Assembly (NCBI RefSeq): GCF_008000815.1
Contig: NZ_CP042806.1
Location: forward strand, 1,302,001-1,366,000
Source: Terriglobus albidus
Lineage (GTDB): Bacteria > Acidobacteriota > Terriglobia > Terriglobales > Acidobacteriaceae
DNA: 64,000 nt
Direction: 5' to 3'
In this document: positions 56,198 through 64,000 of the stretch, in pieces
How positions within the stretch are numbered: position 1 is the first letter of the stretch
How the letters are laid out: every line of letters starts with the position of its first letter
The notes under the pieces: generated by a model
The model's database searches: none
Seen by the model: only the letters and a program-made list of their open reading frames with translations
What the model was told of the DNA's origin: nothing
Translations under genes and position numbers: made by a program

Positions 56198-57675
56198 CGG
56201 CTCAGGTCTTCGTTCTTCACGATGCTGGCGACCTGCGTCTTCACGTACTCCGGTCCAATGACAATCACCTTCTCCACCGGACCGGCCTTGGTCTGACGAT
56301 CCTCAACGGGAATCGCCGGCTGACCGTCTTCGATCTTCGGGCTCTTGAAGAGATCGGGAGCCTGGAAGCTGACCTCGTCCAGTACTCGCTCCATGATGGT
56401 ATGCAGACGACGAGCGCCGATGTTCTCCGTCGTCTCATTGACGCGGAAGGCAAACTCCGCCATCTCGCGGAGCGACTCCGTAGTGAACTCCAGCTTTACG
56501 CCTTCGGTTTCCAGCAGTGCGGTGTATTGCTTGGTCAGTGAGGACTTGGGCTCGGTCAGGATCTTGATGAAGTCTTCCACGGTGAGCGATTGCAGCTCCA
56601 CCCGGATGGGGAAGCGGCCCTGCAGCTCTGGAATCAGGTCGGAAGGCTTCGAAACATGGAAGGCGCCGGCGGCGATGAACAGGATATGGTCGGTTGAGAC
56701 CATGCCGTACTTGGTGCTTACGGTGGTGCCTTCGACGATCGGCAGAATGTCGCGCTGTACGCCCTCGCGTGAGACATCAGGGCCGTGACCGCCCTCGCGT
56801 CCGGCGATCTTGTCGATCTCATCCAGAAAGACGATGCCGGAGTCTTCCACACGTTCCACTGCCTGACGGGTCACCTGGTCCAGGTCAATCAGCCGCTGCT
56901 CTTCTTCCTGCACGAGGTAATCGAAAGCTTCGGGCACCTTCATCTTGCGCTTCTTGGTGCGCGGAGCGAAGAGGCCGGGAAGCATGTCCTTCAGGTTGAC
57001 GTCCATCTCTTCCTGGCCCTGGCTGGTGATGATCTCGAACGAGGGGCCATTCTTGTCGCGGACATCCAGTTCTACGGTGCGGTCATCCAGCTTGCCCTCG
57101 CGGAACTGCTGGCGGAGCTTCTCGCGCGTCTTGTGCTCGCTGGCCTGCGCCGTCTCAGCGTTGCCTTCGAGCAGCGGCTTGCCATCCTGGGTTGCCACTG
57201 GCGGTACGACGGGTGTGGGAGGAAGCAGGAGATCGAGCAGACGCTCCTCGGCATTCAGCTCGGCCTTGTCTTCGATCTCATCCAGCTTCTCCTCGCGCAC
57301 CATGTCGATGGAGATCTCGACGAGATCGCGAACGATCGATTCGACGTCGCGGCCCACATAGCCGACCTCGGTGAATTTGCTGGCCTCAACCTTCAGGAAG
57401 GGCGAGTTGGTCAGCTTGGCCAGCCGGCGGGCGATCTCGGTTTTGCCTACGCCGGTGGGCCCGATCATGATGATGTTCTTAGGCATGATCTCGTCGGCAA
57501 GCTCGGGGGAGAGCTTCTGACGGCGCATGCGGTTGCGCAGGGCAATGGCGACGGCGCGCTTGGCTGCCTTCTGGCCGACGACATATTTGTCGAGTTCGGC
57601 GACGATCTCGCGGGGCGTCAGCTCGTCGAGCGCGAGAGCCTGGTCTTCGGCGGTGCCGGGGAGGTAGATGGCCAT
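56185..57675 (-). CDS. hslU: ATP-dependent protease ATPase subunit HslU
   Basis: A 496-residue AAA+ unfoldase that feeds proteins to HslV. The start MAIYLPG lies before [17 protein letters not shown]. Walker A is GPTGVGKT (residues 72-79), Walker B is [13 protein letters not shown], and the pore loop region follows GYVGRDVES. The I-domain is longer than in E. coli, with a Pro/Gln-rich stretch near residues 150-190. The C-terminus SRYIL keeps the hydrophobic tail that docks into HslV. It starts five bases after the nucleotidyltransferase gene, so hslV and hslU are separated here by two small genes rather than being adjacent. Confidence 0.96.
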   Translation of the reverse strand: MAIYLPGTAEDQALALDELTPREIVAELDKYVVGQKAAKRAVAIALRNRMRRQKLSPELADEIMPKNIIMIGPTGVGKTEIARRLAKLTNSPFLKVEASKFTEVGYVGRDVESIVRDLVEISIDMVREEKLDEIEDKAELNAEERLLDLLLPPTPVVPPVATQDGKPLLEGNAETAQASEHKTREKLRQQFREGKLDDRTVELDVRDKNGPSFEIITSQGQEEMDVNLKDMLPGLFAPRTKKRKMKVPEAFDYLVQEEEQRLIDLDQVTRQAVERVEDSGIVFLDEIDKIAGREGGHGPDVSREGVQRDILPIVEGTTVSTKYGMVSTDHILFIAAGAFHVSKPSDLIPELQGRFPIRVELQSLTVEDFIKILTEPKSSLTKQYTALLETEGVKLEFTTESLREMAEFAFRVNETTENIGARRLHTIMERVLDEVSFQAPDLFKSPKIEDGQPAIPVEDRQTKAGPVEKVIVIGPEYVKTQVASIVKNEDLSRYIL

Positions 57676-57680
57676 GGGAA

Positions 57681-58151
57681 TTAGTCCTTCTTCTGGGCTT
57701 GCTTGGCGGCTTGTAGATCTTCAACGTCTGCCAGATCGCGGAGTCTGCCGCTCGCTGTCTTATTTCGTATCAAATCGTCGATCGACATATAGTTGACCAT
57801 CATCGGGTCGTCTGGATCCGTCTGTCCTGGGATGCGGCTCTTCCACGCGTCGTCAAACGCCACCCCGTCGATTTGCTGGATAATGTCCACTCTGTACGGT
57901 GCTACCCCGATCTGAAATGTCGTGGTCCCGTCCTCAAATACTTCTTTCGGAATCTCTGCCATTGGAGCGCCAAACGCGCAGAGCGCTTGATAGATCGCAG
58001 TCGCATTCTGAGGTGTGGACTCTATAAAGATATCCAAATCCTTCGTGGCTCGAGGCTCCGCATGAAAGGAAATGGCATATCCTCCGACAACGAGATAACG
58101 AACGCTATGGGCGTTGAGTACGGACAAGAGTTCTCTGAAGTCTTTGTCCAT
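57681..58151 (-). CDS. Nucleotidyltransferase-fold protein (DUF6036-like)
   Basis: A 156-residue protein with a minimal nucleotidyltransferase fold: [25 protein letters not shown], giving G23-G24, the metal pair D38 and D40, and a third acidic residue D89 in YRVDII. Relatives are found in toxin-antitoxin-like or defence-like pairs next to a short partner protein, and some nucleotidyltransferase toxins modify tRNA. Here the partner is the 66-residue gene that overlaps its start by 47 bases. It sits between hslV and hslU with a five-base gap to hslU. Activity is inferred from motif only; it could be a housekeeping modifier rather than a toxin. Confidence 0.82.
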   Translation of the reverse strand: MDKDFRELLSVLNAHSVRYLVVGGYAISFHAEPRATKDLDIFIESTPQNATAIYQALCAFGAPMAEIPKEVFEDGTTTFQIGVAPYRVDIIQQIDGVAFDDAWKSRIPGQTDPDDPMMVNYMSIDDLIRNKTASGRLRDLADVEDLQAAKQAQKKD

Positions 58152-58305
58152 CGTTGGCCAGCCCTTTCAGCCTGTAGAAACGCAAACTCAGTTCCCATGT
58201 GGCGCGCATCCGTTCCCCGCTGGAGACACTCTGCCAATAGCGATAGGTATCAGCCTTTTGTTCTTCTGGATTCGCGGCTCGAACGAGCGTCTTATCCATA
58301 GACAT
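58105..58305 (-). CDS. Small partner protein of the nucleotidyltransferase
   Basis: A 66-residue protein (start MSMDKTLVRAANPEEQKADT) that begins three bases after the hslV stop and overlaps the nucleotidyltransferase gene by 47 bases in another frame. The segment YWQSVSSGERMRATWELSLRFY followed by GQRLQRTLV follows the pattern, as I recall it, of short proteins commonly encoded just before such nucleotidyltransferases (YW-RP-ER-EE, then RLQR). It is basic at the end and lacks membrane or signal segments. It may be the antitoxin or specificity partner; that role is inferred from pairing alone. A start at the second Met (58299) is possible. Confidence 0.65.
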   Translation of the reverse strand: MSMDKTLVRAANPEEQKADTYRYWQSVSSGERMRATWELSLRFYRLKGLANDGQRLQRTLVRTQRP

Positions 58306-58308
58306 ATT

Positions 58309-58923
58309 TTAAGCCTTCAGCTCTTCAATCGTGAATGTCTGGTTGGTATAGATGCAGATGTCGCCGGCGATCTTCATCGCCTTCTCGGCGATCTCGCGTG
58401 GGCCCATTTCCGTGTTCTGGTACAGCGCGCGGGCTGCGGCGAGGGCAAAGCTGCCGCCGGAGCCGATGGCACAGATGCCTTCGTCCGGATCGATCACATC
58501 GCCGGTTCCGGAGAGCAGGAAGGTCTGGTTCAGGTCCGCTACGACGAGCAGGGCTTCCAACTGGCGCAGCATCTTGTCCGTGCGCCAGTCCTTCGCCAGC
58601 TCCACCGCCGCGCGGCCGAGGTTTCCGGCGTACTGTTCCAGCTTCGACTCGAACCGGCCAAAGAGCGAAAAGGCGTCGGCGGTCGAGCCTGCAAACCCTG
58701 CCAGCACCTTGTCCTGGTACAGCCGGCGGATCTTCTTGGCCGAGTGCTTCAGCACGCTGGACCCCAGGGTGACCTGCCCGTCGGCGGCCATGACCACCTG
58801 GTTATTGCGCCGTACGCAGATGACCGTCGTCGACCGAATGCGGCCGGCGGAGAGGTCGATCGGATGCCCGATCTGGTGTCCGGTTTGGACGGAATTTCCT
58901 TTGCTTGCAGCGGTTTTGCTCAC
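58309..58923 (-). CDS. hslV: ATP-dependent protease proteolytic subunit HslV, with long prosequence
   Basis: A 204-residue threonine peptidase of the HslUV complex. The catalytic N-terminal Thr would be T32 in [10 protein letters not shown], so 31 residues must be removed; most HslV proteins lose only Met. The start is GTG (58923), and no ATG, GTG or TTG codon lies between it and T32, so the extension seems real. Other marks are [33 protein letters not shown] and [14 protein letters not shown]. It is followed three bases after its stop by the small-protein/nucleotidyltransferase pair and then hslU. Confidence 0.95.
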   Translation of the reverse strand: MSKTAASKGNSVQTGHQIGHPIDLSAGRIRSTTVICVRRNNQVVMAADGQVTLGSSVLKHSAKKIRRLYQDKVLAGFAGSTADAFSLFGRFESKLEQYAGNLGRAAVELAKDWRTDKMLRQLEALLVVADLNQTFLLSGTGDVIDPDEGICAIGSGGSFALAAARALYQNTEMGPREIAEKAMKIAGDICIYTNQTFTIEELKA

Positions 58924-59060
58924 ACCTTATTGTACGCCGCCGGGCAGCGCTTCCCGTCCGCCCGCCCGGGCATCAAATAAGTGTCGGGTAGTGGGAAATC
59001 CGCCAGGGCTGCACCGCCGCGATGGCATACTAGCGGCAGCAAGTCTGAGGTACTTTCGCA

Positions 59061-59498
59061 ATGCGTTTTGCTGGGCTTCCTTTGGTTCAAACCGTGATGC
59101 ACCATCCGCGGGTGGTCATCGCTATCGGCGCCGGATTCGTCGTCGCCGTGGCGGTCGCCGGATGGCTGGCGCTTCGGCGCAAGCCTTCCCCGGAGGAGTT
59201 GGAACGCCGTCGCCGACAGCTGCTGGCCGAGTCCGGGAGGCTGATCGACGGTACCATCGTGGAAGCTACCGGCCCCGAGGAGATTCCGGATGTGTTGGTT
59301 TACAAATACGAGCTTGCCGGCGTCGAATACGAAGCCGCACAGGACGTTACACCACTCCGGGACCGTATTGTCAAAGTCCGCTGGGACTTGCCCGTGAGCA
59401 TTAAGTACGATCCCCGCAACCCGGGAAATAGCATCGTGCTCGCCGAAAGCTGGAGCGGCCTGCGCGGCAGCGAACGTAACTCCGCAGGAGCTCTCTGA
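59061..59498 (+). CDS. Membrane-anchored protein, DUF3592-like
   Basis: A 145-residue protein with one membrane helix near residues 17-38 (VVIAIGAGFVVAVAVAGWLAL). The soluble part contains RLIDGTIVEATGPEEIPDVLVYKYELAGVEYEAAQDV and a YDPRNPGNSIV segment, both in the style of DUF3592-type domains. Function is unknown. It ends three bases before the CDF transporter start, so the two are probably cotranscribed. It is divergent from hslV. Confidence 0.65.
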   Translation: MRFAGLPLVQTVMHHPRVVIAIGAGFVVAVAVAGWLALRRKPSPEELERRRRQLLAESGRLIDGTIVEATGPEEIPDVLVYKYELAGVEYEAAQDVTPLRDRIVKVRWDLPVSIKYDPRNPGNSIVLAESWSGLRGSERNSAGAL

Positions 59499-59501
59499 TC
59501 G

Positions 59502-60440
59502 ATGCATGTCCACGGCAGTCCGACTGGTAAAACGCAGCGTGTGCTGCAGCTTTCTCTGCTGCTGACGGCGCTCTACGTGATCGCGACTCTGTGGTTCGGC
59601 ATCCGCGCTCGATCTCTGGCGCTGGTCGGTGAGGCCGGTCACAATGCCAGCGACTTCTTCGCCATCCTGCTCAGCTTTGTGGCCGTCTACTTTCAGGCGA
59701 AGCCGGCCACGGACGAAAAGACCTTCGGTTACCAGCGCGCCGGAGTTCTGGCTGCCTTCGTCAATGGCCTCACCCTGATCGTGATTGCCATCTGGATCGG
59801 CCTTGCCGCCGTCGGACGGCTCTACCGGCCAGTCGATGTACAGCCGGGAATCATGATGACGGTCGCCGCCTTCGGCGTGGTGATGAATGGCGTCATCGCG
59901 CTGCTGTTGTGGCGCGTGGGCCGTGATCTGAATCTGCGCTCGGTCTTCCTGCATATGATGGGCGACGCTCTGTCGACGGCCGCTGTGATCGTCGGAGGTG
60001 CGGCCATTGCCTGGACCGGTCTGCGCTGGATCGATCCTGTCCTGTCGATTGGTATTGCCGCCATGATCCTGTGGTCGAGTATCGGCATTGTGCGCGAGAC
60101 CCTGAACATCCTGTTGGAAGGCACGCCGCGCAATCTCTGCCTGGCCGATGTCCGCGAGGCGATGCGTGATATCCCGGGAGTACGCGATGTGCATGATCTG
60201 CACGTCTGGAGCCTGGGCTCGCAGAGTTATGCCCTGGCCAGCCACGTTACGGTTGGCGATGTACCGATGCAGGACCAGGCCGGCATCCTCGATGGCATTC
60301 GGGGCGCCTTACGCCGCAACTTCCACATCACCCATACGACGATTCAGTTCGAGATGGAGTGCTGCCCGCGCGCGGAAGAGAATTGCTGCGCACCTCCGGA
60401 AGAAGCGCACCACGAGTGCGATCATACCCACGCGCACTAG
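59502..60440 (+). CDS. Cation diffusion facilitator (CDF) metal exporter
   Basis: A 312-residue inner-membrane transporter that exports divalent metals such as Zn, Co or Cd in exchange for protons. Six membrane helices are visible. The two metal-binding pairs are H47 and D51 in GEAGHNASD, and H151 and D155 in LHMMGDAL. A cytoplasmic domain follows (VRDVHDLHVWSLGSQSYALASHV). The C-terminal tail is unusually rich in Cys and His (CCPRAEENCC, then HHECDHTHAH), probably an extra metal-binding arm. AGGAG lies 10 bases upstream of the ATG. The metal cannot be fixed; HxxxD pairs at both places suit zinc-type CzcD proteins. Confidence 0.92.
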   Translation: MHVHGSPTGKTQRVLQLSLLLTALYVIATLWFGIRARSLALVGEAGHNASDFFAILLSFVAVYFQAKPATDEKTFGYQRAGVLAAFVNGLTLIVIAIWIGLAAVGRLYRPVDVQPGIMMTVAAFGVVMNGVIALLLWRVGRDLNLRSVFLHMMGDALSTAAVIVGGAAIAWTGLRWIDPVLSIGIAAMILWSSIGIVRETLNILLEGTPRNLCLADVREAMRDIPGVRDVHDLHVWSLGSQSYALASHVTVGDVPMQDQAGILDGIRGALRRNFHITHTTIQFEMECCPRAEENCCAPPEEAHHECDHTHAH

Positions 60441-60470
60441 GTCGATCCGGAATCAGTAGTTTTTACGTTG

Positions 60471-60644
60471 TGATCCTGAACGCAGTGAAGGACCTGCTTT
60501 GTCATTTCGTAGTAGCGGAGAAATCTGCTTCTCCACGCAGACTTTTTGGTGCCGAAAGTAGTATCGCGCGTAGCGCGATGTCCATTCCTCGCTTTCAGCG
60601 AGGAATGGAAGAACAAGCAGATCCTTCGCTACGCTCAGGATGAC
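60471..60644. repeat. Composite palindromic repeat, family R1 with internal hairpin
   Basis: It opens with TGATCCTGAACGCAGTG, closes with CGCTACGCTCAGGATGAC, and contains GTCATTTCGTAGTAGCGG from the other R1 arm. Inside, CCATTCCTCGCT/AGCGAGGAATGG forms a perfect 12-base hairpin near 60581-60607, next to ATCGCGC/GCGCGAT. The inner block looks like a second palindrome placed into an R1 element. It fills the gap between two convergent genes. Confidence 0.6.
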
Positions 60645-60659
60645 AAAAAAAGAGGGTAC

Positions 60660-61271
60660 CTAAATCGGCTGATAATACCGCTCTTTCGGTGCGGCGCAGG
60701 CTCGGCATAAGATCTCGCCTTCGCCTTCTCCAACTACGAAGCGGTCATAGTTGATACCTTCTCCGCATTGCGCACAAGCGACGCGCTCTCCCTTGTACCC
60801 GGGAAACTCCTTCGGCGGCAGGTACACCGAGACCCACTCCTCGCTGAACAGCTCTGCTTCCGGCATCTCGCGATAGGCCAGCATCTGCTGCGCGTTCTTC
60901 GGCTCGACGTCGGGATAGAGTTCCTTTGCCCGCTGCTTGCTGCTCTCCAGCGCGCAGACGCGAATCGCTTTGTAGCGGTCTTCACCCAAAGGCAGGGAGA
61001 GATCGGCAAAGGTTGCGGCCATCTTGCCGTAGTCCACTGGTTTGAGGGCTCGCTTGCCCAACCGGCAACCGGTGACGACACCGATCGCGTCAGTGGCGCA
61101 GCGATCGATCTCGACCCAGGTCACCAGCCGCTTGCGATCTTTGCCGCGTGGCTCGTCGATACCCAGACGGGCACAGGCCAGCATTGCCATACGCACACCG
61201 AGAATCTGCCCGGCACAAAGATGCCCGTGCGCGACCTCAGCCTCCTTGAGCAACTCATCTAGGGTCAACAT
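60660..61271 (-). CDS. FmdE family protein with C-terminal zinc ribbon
   Basis: A 203-residue protein of the FmdE (formylmethanofuran dehydrogenase subunit E-like) group. The N-terminus has HGHLCAGQILGVRMA with H15, H17 and C19, and DRCATDAIGVVTGCRLGKR, both typical of the family. The C-terminal 45 residues form a Cys4-type zinc ribbon (CAQCGEGINYDRF, then CRACA), like DksA/TraR. The role in aerobic acidobacteria is unclear; relatives are linked to molybdenum or tungsten enzyme maturation. It is cytoplasmic and has no obvious operon partner here. Confidence 0.85.
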   Translation of the reverse strand: MLTLDELLKEAEVAHGHLCAGQILGVRMAMLACARLGIDEPRGKDRKRLVTWVEIDRCATDAIGVVTGCRLGKRALKPVDYGKMAATFADLSLPLGEDRYKAIRVCALESSKQRAKELYPDVEPKNAQQMLAYREMPEAELFSEEWVSVYLPPKEFPGYKGERVACAQCGEGINYDRFVVGEGEGEILCRACAAPKERYYQPI

Positions 61272-61508
61272 GGCTTAATGGTGCCGGGTTCCACTGGCAA
61301 AATACAAGGTGGTCCTTCTGGGAGCGAGAAGTCCTTTTTTCTCCGTATCTTCGCTGGTAACAAGATAGGTCCCCTGTGGAAACCGTCCCCAGTTTTCCGC
61401 AAACTTTGCGACTAGGGGATTAACCACGGAGTAATATCAACCCTATAAGGGCAGCGGACGCGAGCCGCAGTCAAACACGCGTACGAACGAAAGGAAACAG
61501 GATTCACC

Positions 61509-62036
61509 ATGTGGAAACCGAACCAGCCCGGCAACGTGCCCACCTCAACCCCCGAACCAATTCGTCCGACCACGCCAGCGACCGGCTATGAACCGGCAGC
61601 GGCGCGGACACCCGCTGCTTCTTCTTCTTCTCCTGCTGCCGCCAATACCGGCGAGCAGGCTACGATCGGCAAATCCCTCGTCGTCAAGGGCGAAGTCTCC
61701 GGCTCGGAGAGCTTGTTCATCGACGGCAAGGTGGAAGGTGCCATCAATCTGCCGGGGAACCGTGTAACGATTGGCCGTAACGGTCAGGTAGCCGCAAACA
61801 TCAGCGCGCGCGAAATCGTCGTGCTGGGTAAGGTGCGGGGCAATTGCCAGGCCAGTGATCGCGTGGAAATCCGCAGCGAAGGTTCGCTGACCGGCGATGT
61901 GATCGCCGCCCGCATCAGCATCGAGGACGGCGCCTTCTTCAAAGGCGGCATCGACATCCGCAAGCCCGGTGGCCAGGATGCCAAGGGCAGCCCGGCGATC
62001 GTCGAGAAGGCCGAACCGGTTGCGGCAGAAGCCTAA
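61509..62036 (+). CDS. Bactofilin family cytoskeletal protein
   Basis: A 175-residue polymer-forming protein. Residues 1-45 are Pro/Thr/Ser/Ala-rich and disordered. The beta-solenoid core runs at about residues 50-155 with the bactofilin pattern (TIGKSLVVKGEVSGSESLFIDGKVEGAI; VTIGRNGQVAANISA; EGSLTGDVIAARISIEDGAFFKGGI). The C-terminal tail is again low in structure. Bactofilins form membrane-associated filaments that guide cell-wall or polarity functions. An AAAGGA site precedes the ATG. The upstream gap 61272-61508 holds no gene or clear promoter that I can name. Confidence 0.92.
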   Translation: MWKPNQPGNVPTSTPEPIRPTTPATGYEPAAARTPAASSSSPAAANTGEQATIGKSLVVKGEVSGSESLFIDGKVEGAINLPGNRVTIGRNGQVAANISAREIVVLGKVRGNCQASDRVEIRSEGSLTGDVIAARISIEDGAFFKGGIDIRKPGGQDAKGSPAIVEKAEPVAAEA

Positions 62037-62089
62037 CCCGGATCGTTTCCCAGATCACTCCTCAGATCTGCACGGTTGCAATACACAAG

Positions 62090-62117
62090 AAAGCCCCGCT
62101 CTCAGCGGGGCTTTTTC
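62090..62117 (+). terminator. Intrinsic terminator after the bactofilin gene
   Basis: AAAGCCCCGCT (62090-62100) and AGCGGGGCTTT (62104-62114) form a perfect 11-base stem with a three-base loop and a T-run. The A-run on the other side lets it also serve the convergent zapA gene. Confidence 0.9.
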
Positions 62118-62157
62118 GTGTCTGTTCGCTCTATTGATTCGGGGGTCGGAAACCTCG

Positions 62158-62481
62158 TCAGCCGACGCGGCGTTCTTCCAGAATCGAATCGAGCAGACCG
62201 GCCAGCGAATCGGCGCGGTTGCGTACTGTTGTCGAGGTCTCTTCCACGCTGCCCTCAAGCTCTGAGTAACGGCCGCGTGCCTGTTCCAATTCATCGGCGA
62301 TATTCAGTGCGGCCAGAACAGCGACACGCAGAGAATCTACGGTTGCGCCATGCGAGGCAACGGCGCGCATCTTCGCATCGACCAATGCAGCCAGGCGCTC
62401 GATGTACTGCGGATCGGTACCGCGCAGATTGTAGATCTGCCCATAGATATCAACACTGACGGCCTGGGGGACTTCTGCCAT
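62158..62481 (-). CDS. zapA: Cell division protein ZapA
   Basis: A 107-residue protein that bundles FtsZ filaments. The N-terminal beta-alpha part is SVDIYGQIYNLRGTDPQYIERLAALVDAKM, matching the family, followed by a long coiled coil (VLAALNIADELEQARGRYSELEGSVEET). It lies directly after a small coiled-coil gene and downstream of pheT on the same strand, an order common for zapA. Length is normal. Confidence 0.92.
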   Translation of the reverse strand: MAEVPQAVSVDIYGQIYNLRGTDPQYIERLAALVDAKMRAVASHGATVDSLRVAVLAALNIADELEQARGRYSELEGSVEETSTTVRNRADSLAGLLDSILEERRVG

Positions 62482-62489
62482 CGTTCCTC

Positions 62490-62771
62490 CTACAGTGTCT
62501 CGAGCTGCTCGAGCAGCTTCTCCATGCGTCCGCGCACGTTCTCGCGCTCACCCTTCAGGCTCTCGACCTGCGTCTGAACGTCCTGGGTCTCCATCTGCTG
62601 CAGCTCGAGCTGTTCGCGCAACGACTGCAGTTGCTGCGTGAGTTGCGCGACCTTCGCCTCGGCGGCGGCGCGCTCTTCGCGCTCCTTGCGGACAATCTCA
62701 ACGGCACGGAGCACCTTCTGTTCGAGTGCCTGCAGTTCATCAACGGTTACGGTGGTTGCGGTGGTGCTCAT
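62490..62771 (-). CDS. Small coiled-coil protein (ZapB-like)
   Basis: A 93-residue protein from the ATG at 62771; the frame is open to 62864, but the upstream part lacks coding character. Almost the whole chain is a predicted coiled coil (DELQALEQKVLRAVEIVRKE; LTQQLQSLREQLELQQMETQ; MEKLLEQLETL). Together with the neighbouring zapA (eight bases downstream) and pheT (upstream), it matches the position of small ZapB-like division proteins. No sequence motif proves the ZapB role. Confidence 0.75.
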   Translation of the reverse strand: MSTTATTVTVDELQALEQKVLRAVEIVRKEREERAAAEAKVAQLTQQLQSLREQLELQQMETQDVQTQVESLKGERENVRGRMEKLLEQLETL

Positions 62772-62912
62772 AGCTGAAAATCTACCTCTTCTGGGCGAAG
62801 TATAGCCTTCGCGCGGGTGAATATGCGGCTGGAAATCCACAACCTGGGGAATCTGGCTTGGCACCCCAGGCTGTCACTCAACTCCGGACTGACAGGAATT
62901 GGATGACACGCG

Positions 62913-64000
62913 CTATGCACGCAGTTTTCCGCCAAGCCCTTCCAGCGTTTTGATGATCTCGGCTGACCAGCCCGTCAGCTCTTCGTCGCGCAACGTGCGC
63001 TCCTGCGACTGGAAGACAACACGGGTCAGCAGGGAATAGTGCCCGGCAGCGACAGCCTTGCCCTTCGCATCGCGGAAGATCTCCTCCGGGGCCACTCGCA
63101 ACAGTTCGGTGTTGTCGAGCCCGTAGATCGCCGATTCTACTGTTGCCCATGTCACGGCATCCGGGAAGACAAACGAGAAGTCGCGTTCGACCGCCTGATA
63201 ACGCGAGATTTCATGCGCTACCGGCGTGCGCAATGGGAAAGCGAAGAGCTTCGCCAGATTCACCTCGGCCAGCCACACCGGCTGCCGCAGCTTGCGCTTG
63301 CCGGCTTCTGCAGAAGAGAGTTCTCCCAACACGGCCACAATCTGGCCTTCGATGGAGATGGTGGCCCCGCGGCCTGGCTCGACCCACGATGGCAGGTTCG
63401 CCTGCGCATACACATGCGCCGGAATGCGGAAGCGAGCAAACAGCTTCTCGATCGCGCCCTTCAGCTCGTAGAAGAGAGCATCGGCCTCGCTTACAACTGC
63501 GGTGGCACGGGCTCCGCCGGTTGCTCCCAGAGAGAGTGACGGCTCTTCGACGACCGTTGTCGTGGATCCGGTGAAGCGTGTGCCCATCTCATAAAGCCGC
63601 ACGTCGTTCACATCGCGATTCAGGTTCGTCGCCAGCATGGTCACCATGCCTGGCAGCAGCGAGGGACGCAGGTTACCGGCCTCTTCATTCAGCGGATTGC
63701 CCATCGGCACGCCGCCACCGGCGAAGGTTTGCGAATCGGCATCAGAGGCAAAGGTACTGGAGATCGCTTCTGTGAAACCCGCTGCAAGCAATGTTGACCG
63801 GACTGCGCGCTCCGGAGCCTCGTAGGGCAGCTCTACCACTCCACCGGAGAACGACGGCAGCGTGTTTTCGAAACGGTTGTAGCCATACACGCGAGCGACC
63901 TCTTCGATCAGGTCGATCTCGCGCTCAAGATCAAGCCGCCACGAGGGAAGCGTTACCGCATAAGCGCTATCGCCGGCAGGAGCCAGGACGCAGCCGAGGG
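62913..64000 (-). CDS. pheT: Phenylalanine-tRNA ligase beta subunit, C-terminal part
   Basis: The gene runs off the right edge; the frame is open beyond the apparent ATG at 63890 (LIEEVARVYGYNRFENTLP crosses it), so the true start is outside. The B5/catalytic-like part has GFTEAISSTFASD, MGNPLNEEAGNLRPSLLPGM and RLYEMGTRF. The last 95 residues are the ferredoxin-like anticodon-binding (FDX-ACB) domain (RYQAVERDFSFVFPDAVTW; SLLTRVVFQSQERTLRDEEL). It forms the alpha2beta2 synthetase with PheS. The order pheT, coiled-coil gene, zapA on one strand is a known arrangement. Confidence 0.96.
   Translation of the reverse strand, partial: LGCVLAPAGDSAYAVTLPSWRLDLEREIDLIEEVARVYGYNRFENTLPSFSGGVVELPYEAPERAVRSTLLAAGFTEAISSTFASDADSQTFAGGGVPMGNPLNEEAGNLRPSLLPGMVTMLATNLNRDVNDVRLYEMGTRFTGSTTTVVEEPSLSLGATGGARATAVVSEADALFYELKGAIEKLFARFRIPAHVYAQANLPSWVEPGRGATISIEGQIVAVLGELSSAEAGKRKLRQPVWLAEVNLAKLFAFPLRTPVAHEISRYQAVERDFSFVFPDAVTWATVESAIYGLDNTELLRVAPEEIFRDAKGKAVAAGHYSLLTRVVFQSQERTLRDEELTGWSAEIIKTLEGLGGKLRA

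Noticed and set aside
58920-60245. 441-residue open frame on the minus strand opposite the CDF transporter and DUF3592-like genes
   Set aside because: It is antisense to two well-supported genes with good motifs, and its own translation is low-complexity His/Gln/Asp-rich with no family pattern.
61272-61508. Possible promoter or RNA gene in the 237-base gap before the bactofilin gene
   Set aside because: Short AT-rich blocks such as CCTATAAGG are present, but no -35/-10 pair with proper spacing or stable RNA fold could be supported by eye.

Overview
The window reads as chromosome of an acidobacterium, most likely class Terriglobia (Acidobacteriaceae). Family content supports this: four Oar-like TonB-dependent receptors with N-terminal carboxypeptidase-regulatory-like domains, four tandem copies of the soil-associated family TIGR03435, a VWFA-related acidobacterial-type protein, a membrane-anchored winged-helix regulator of an acidobacterial type, and many palindromic intergenic repeats. 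The genus cannot be fixed from the sequence alone.

Positions 1-21.6 kb form a carbohydrate-use region. It holds the end of a GH13 enzyme, a GH16 glucanase, a Tat-exported GH1 enzyme, a GH92 mannosidase, a Tat-exported PLP aminotransferase, a Tat-exported Gfo/Idh/MocA oxidoreductase, a ROK regulator divergent from a TonB-dependent receptor, a small SGNH protein whose catalytic blocks are in circularly permuted order, a ToxR-like regulator, a secreted FAD oxidoreductase and a second receptor. The likely logic is outer-membrane import of glycans plus periplasmic breakdown, with several palindromic operator candidates between genes.

Positions 21.7-30.3 kb are one minus-strand operon: four TIGR03435 paralogues, then an Oar-like outer-membrane protein, then a VWA-type exported protein. 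All six products carry export signals, so this looks like an envelope system of unknown function. An Fpg/Nei DNA glycosylase lies upstream. Positions 31.3-39.2 kb are mixed: an AIM24-family protein, a large exported PIG-L deacetylase, an AT-richer orphan gene and a beta-helix/discoidin protein.

Positions 39.3-44.4 kb are housekeeping: ispE, tRNA-Gln, prs, rplY, pth, rpsF, rpsR, rplI. They are followed by a MITE-like element interrupted by a second one, with an uninterrupted relative elsewhere in the window. An ECF sigma operon, a fourth receptor and a divergent, poorly characterised glycosidase-like gene follow.

Positions 52.5-64 kb hold valS with a small downstream gene whose ribosome-binding site sits in a 14-bp hairpin; an hslV-hslU operon split by a small-protein/nucleotidyltransferase pair; a CDF metal exporter; an FmdE-family protein; a bactofilin; and the 3' part of pheT with a coiled-coil gene and zapA. 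No rRNA, CRISPR array, prophage or intact transposase gene was seen.
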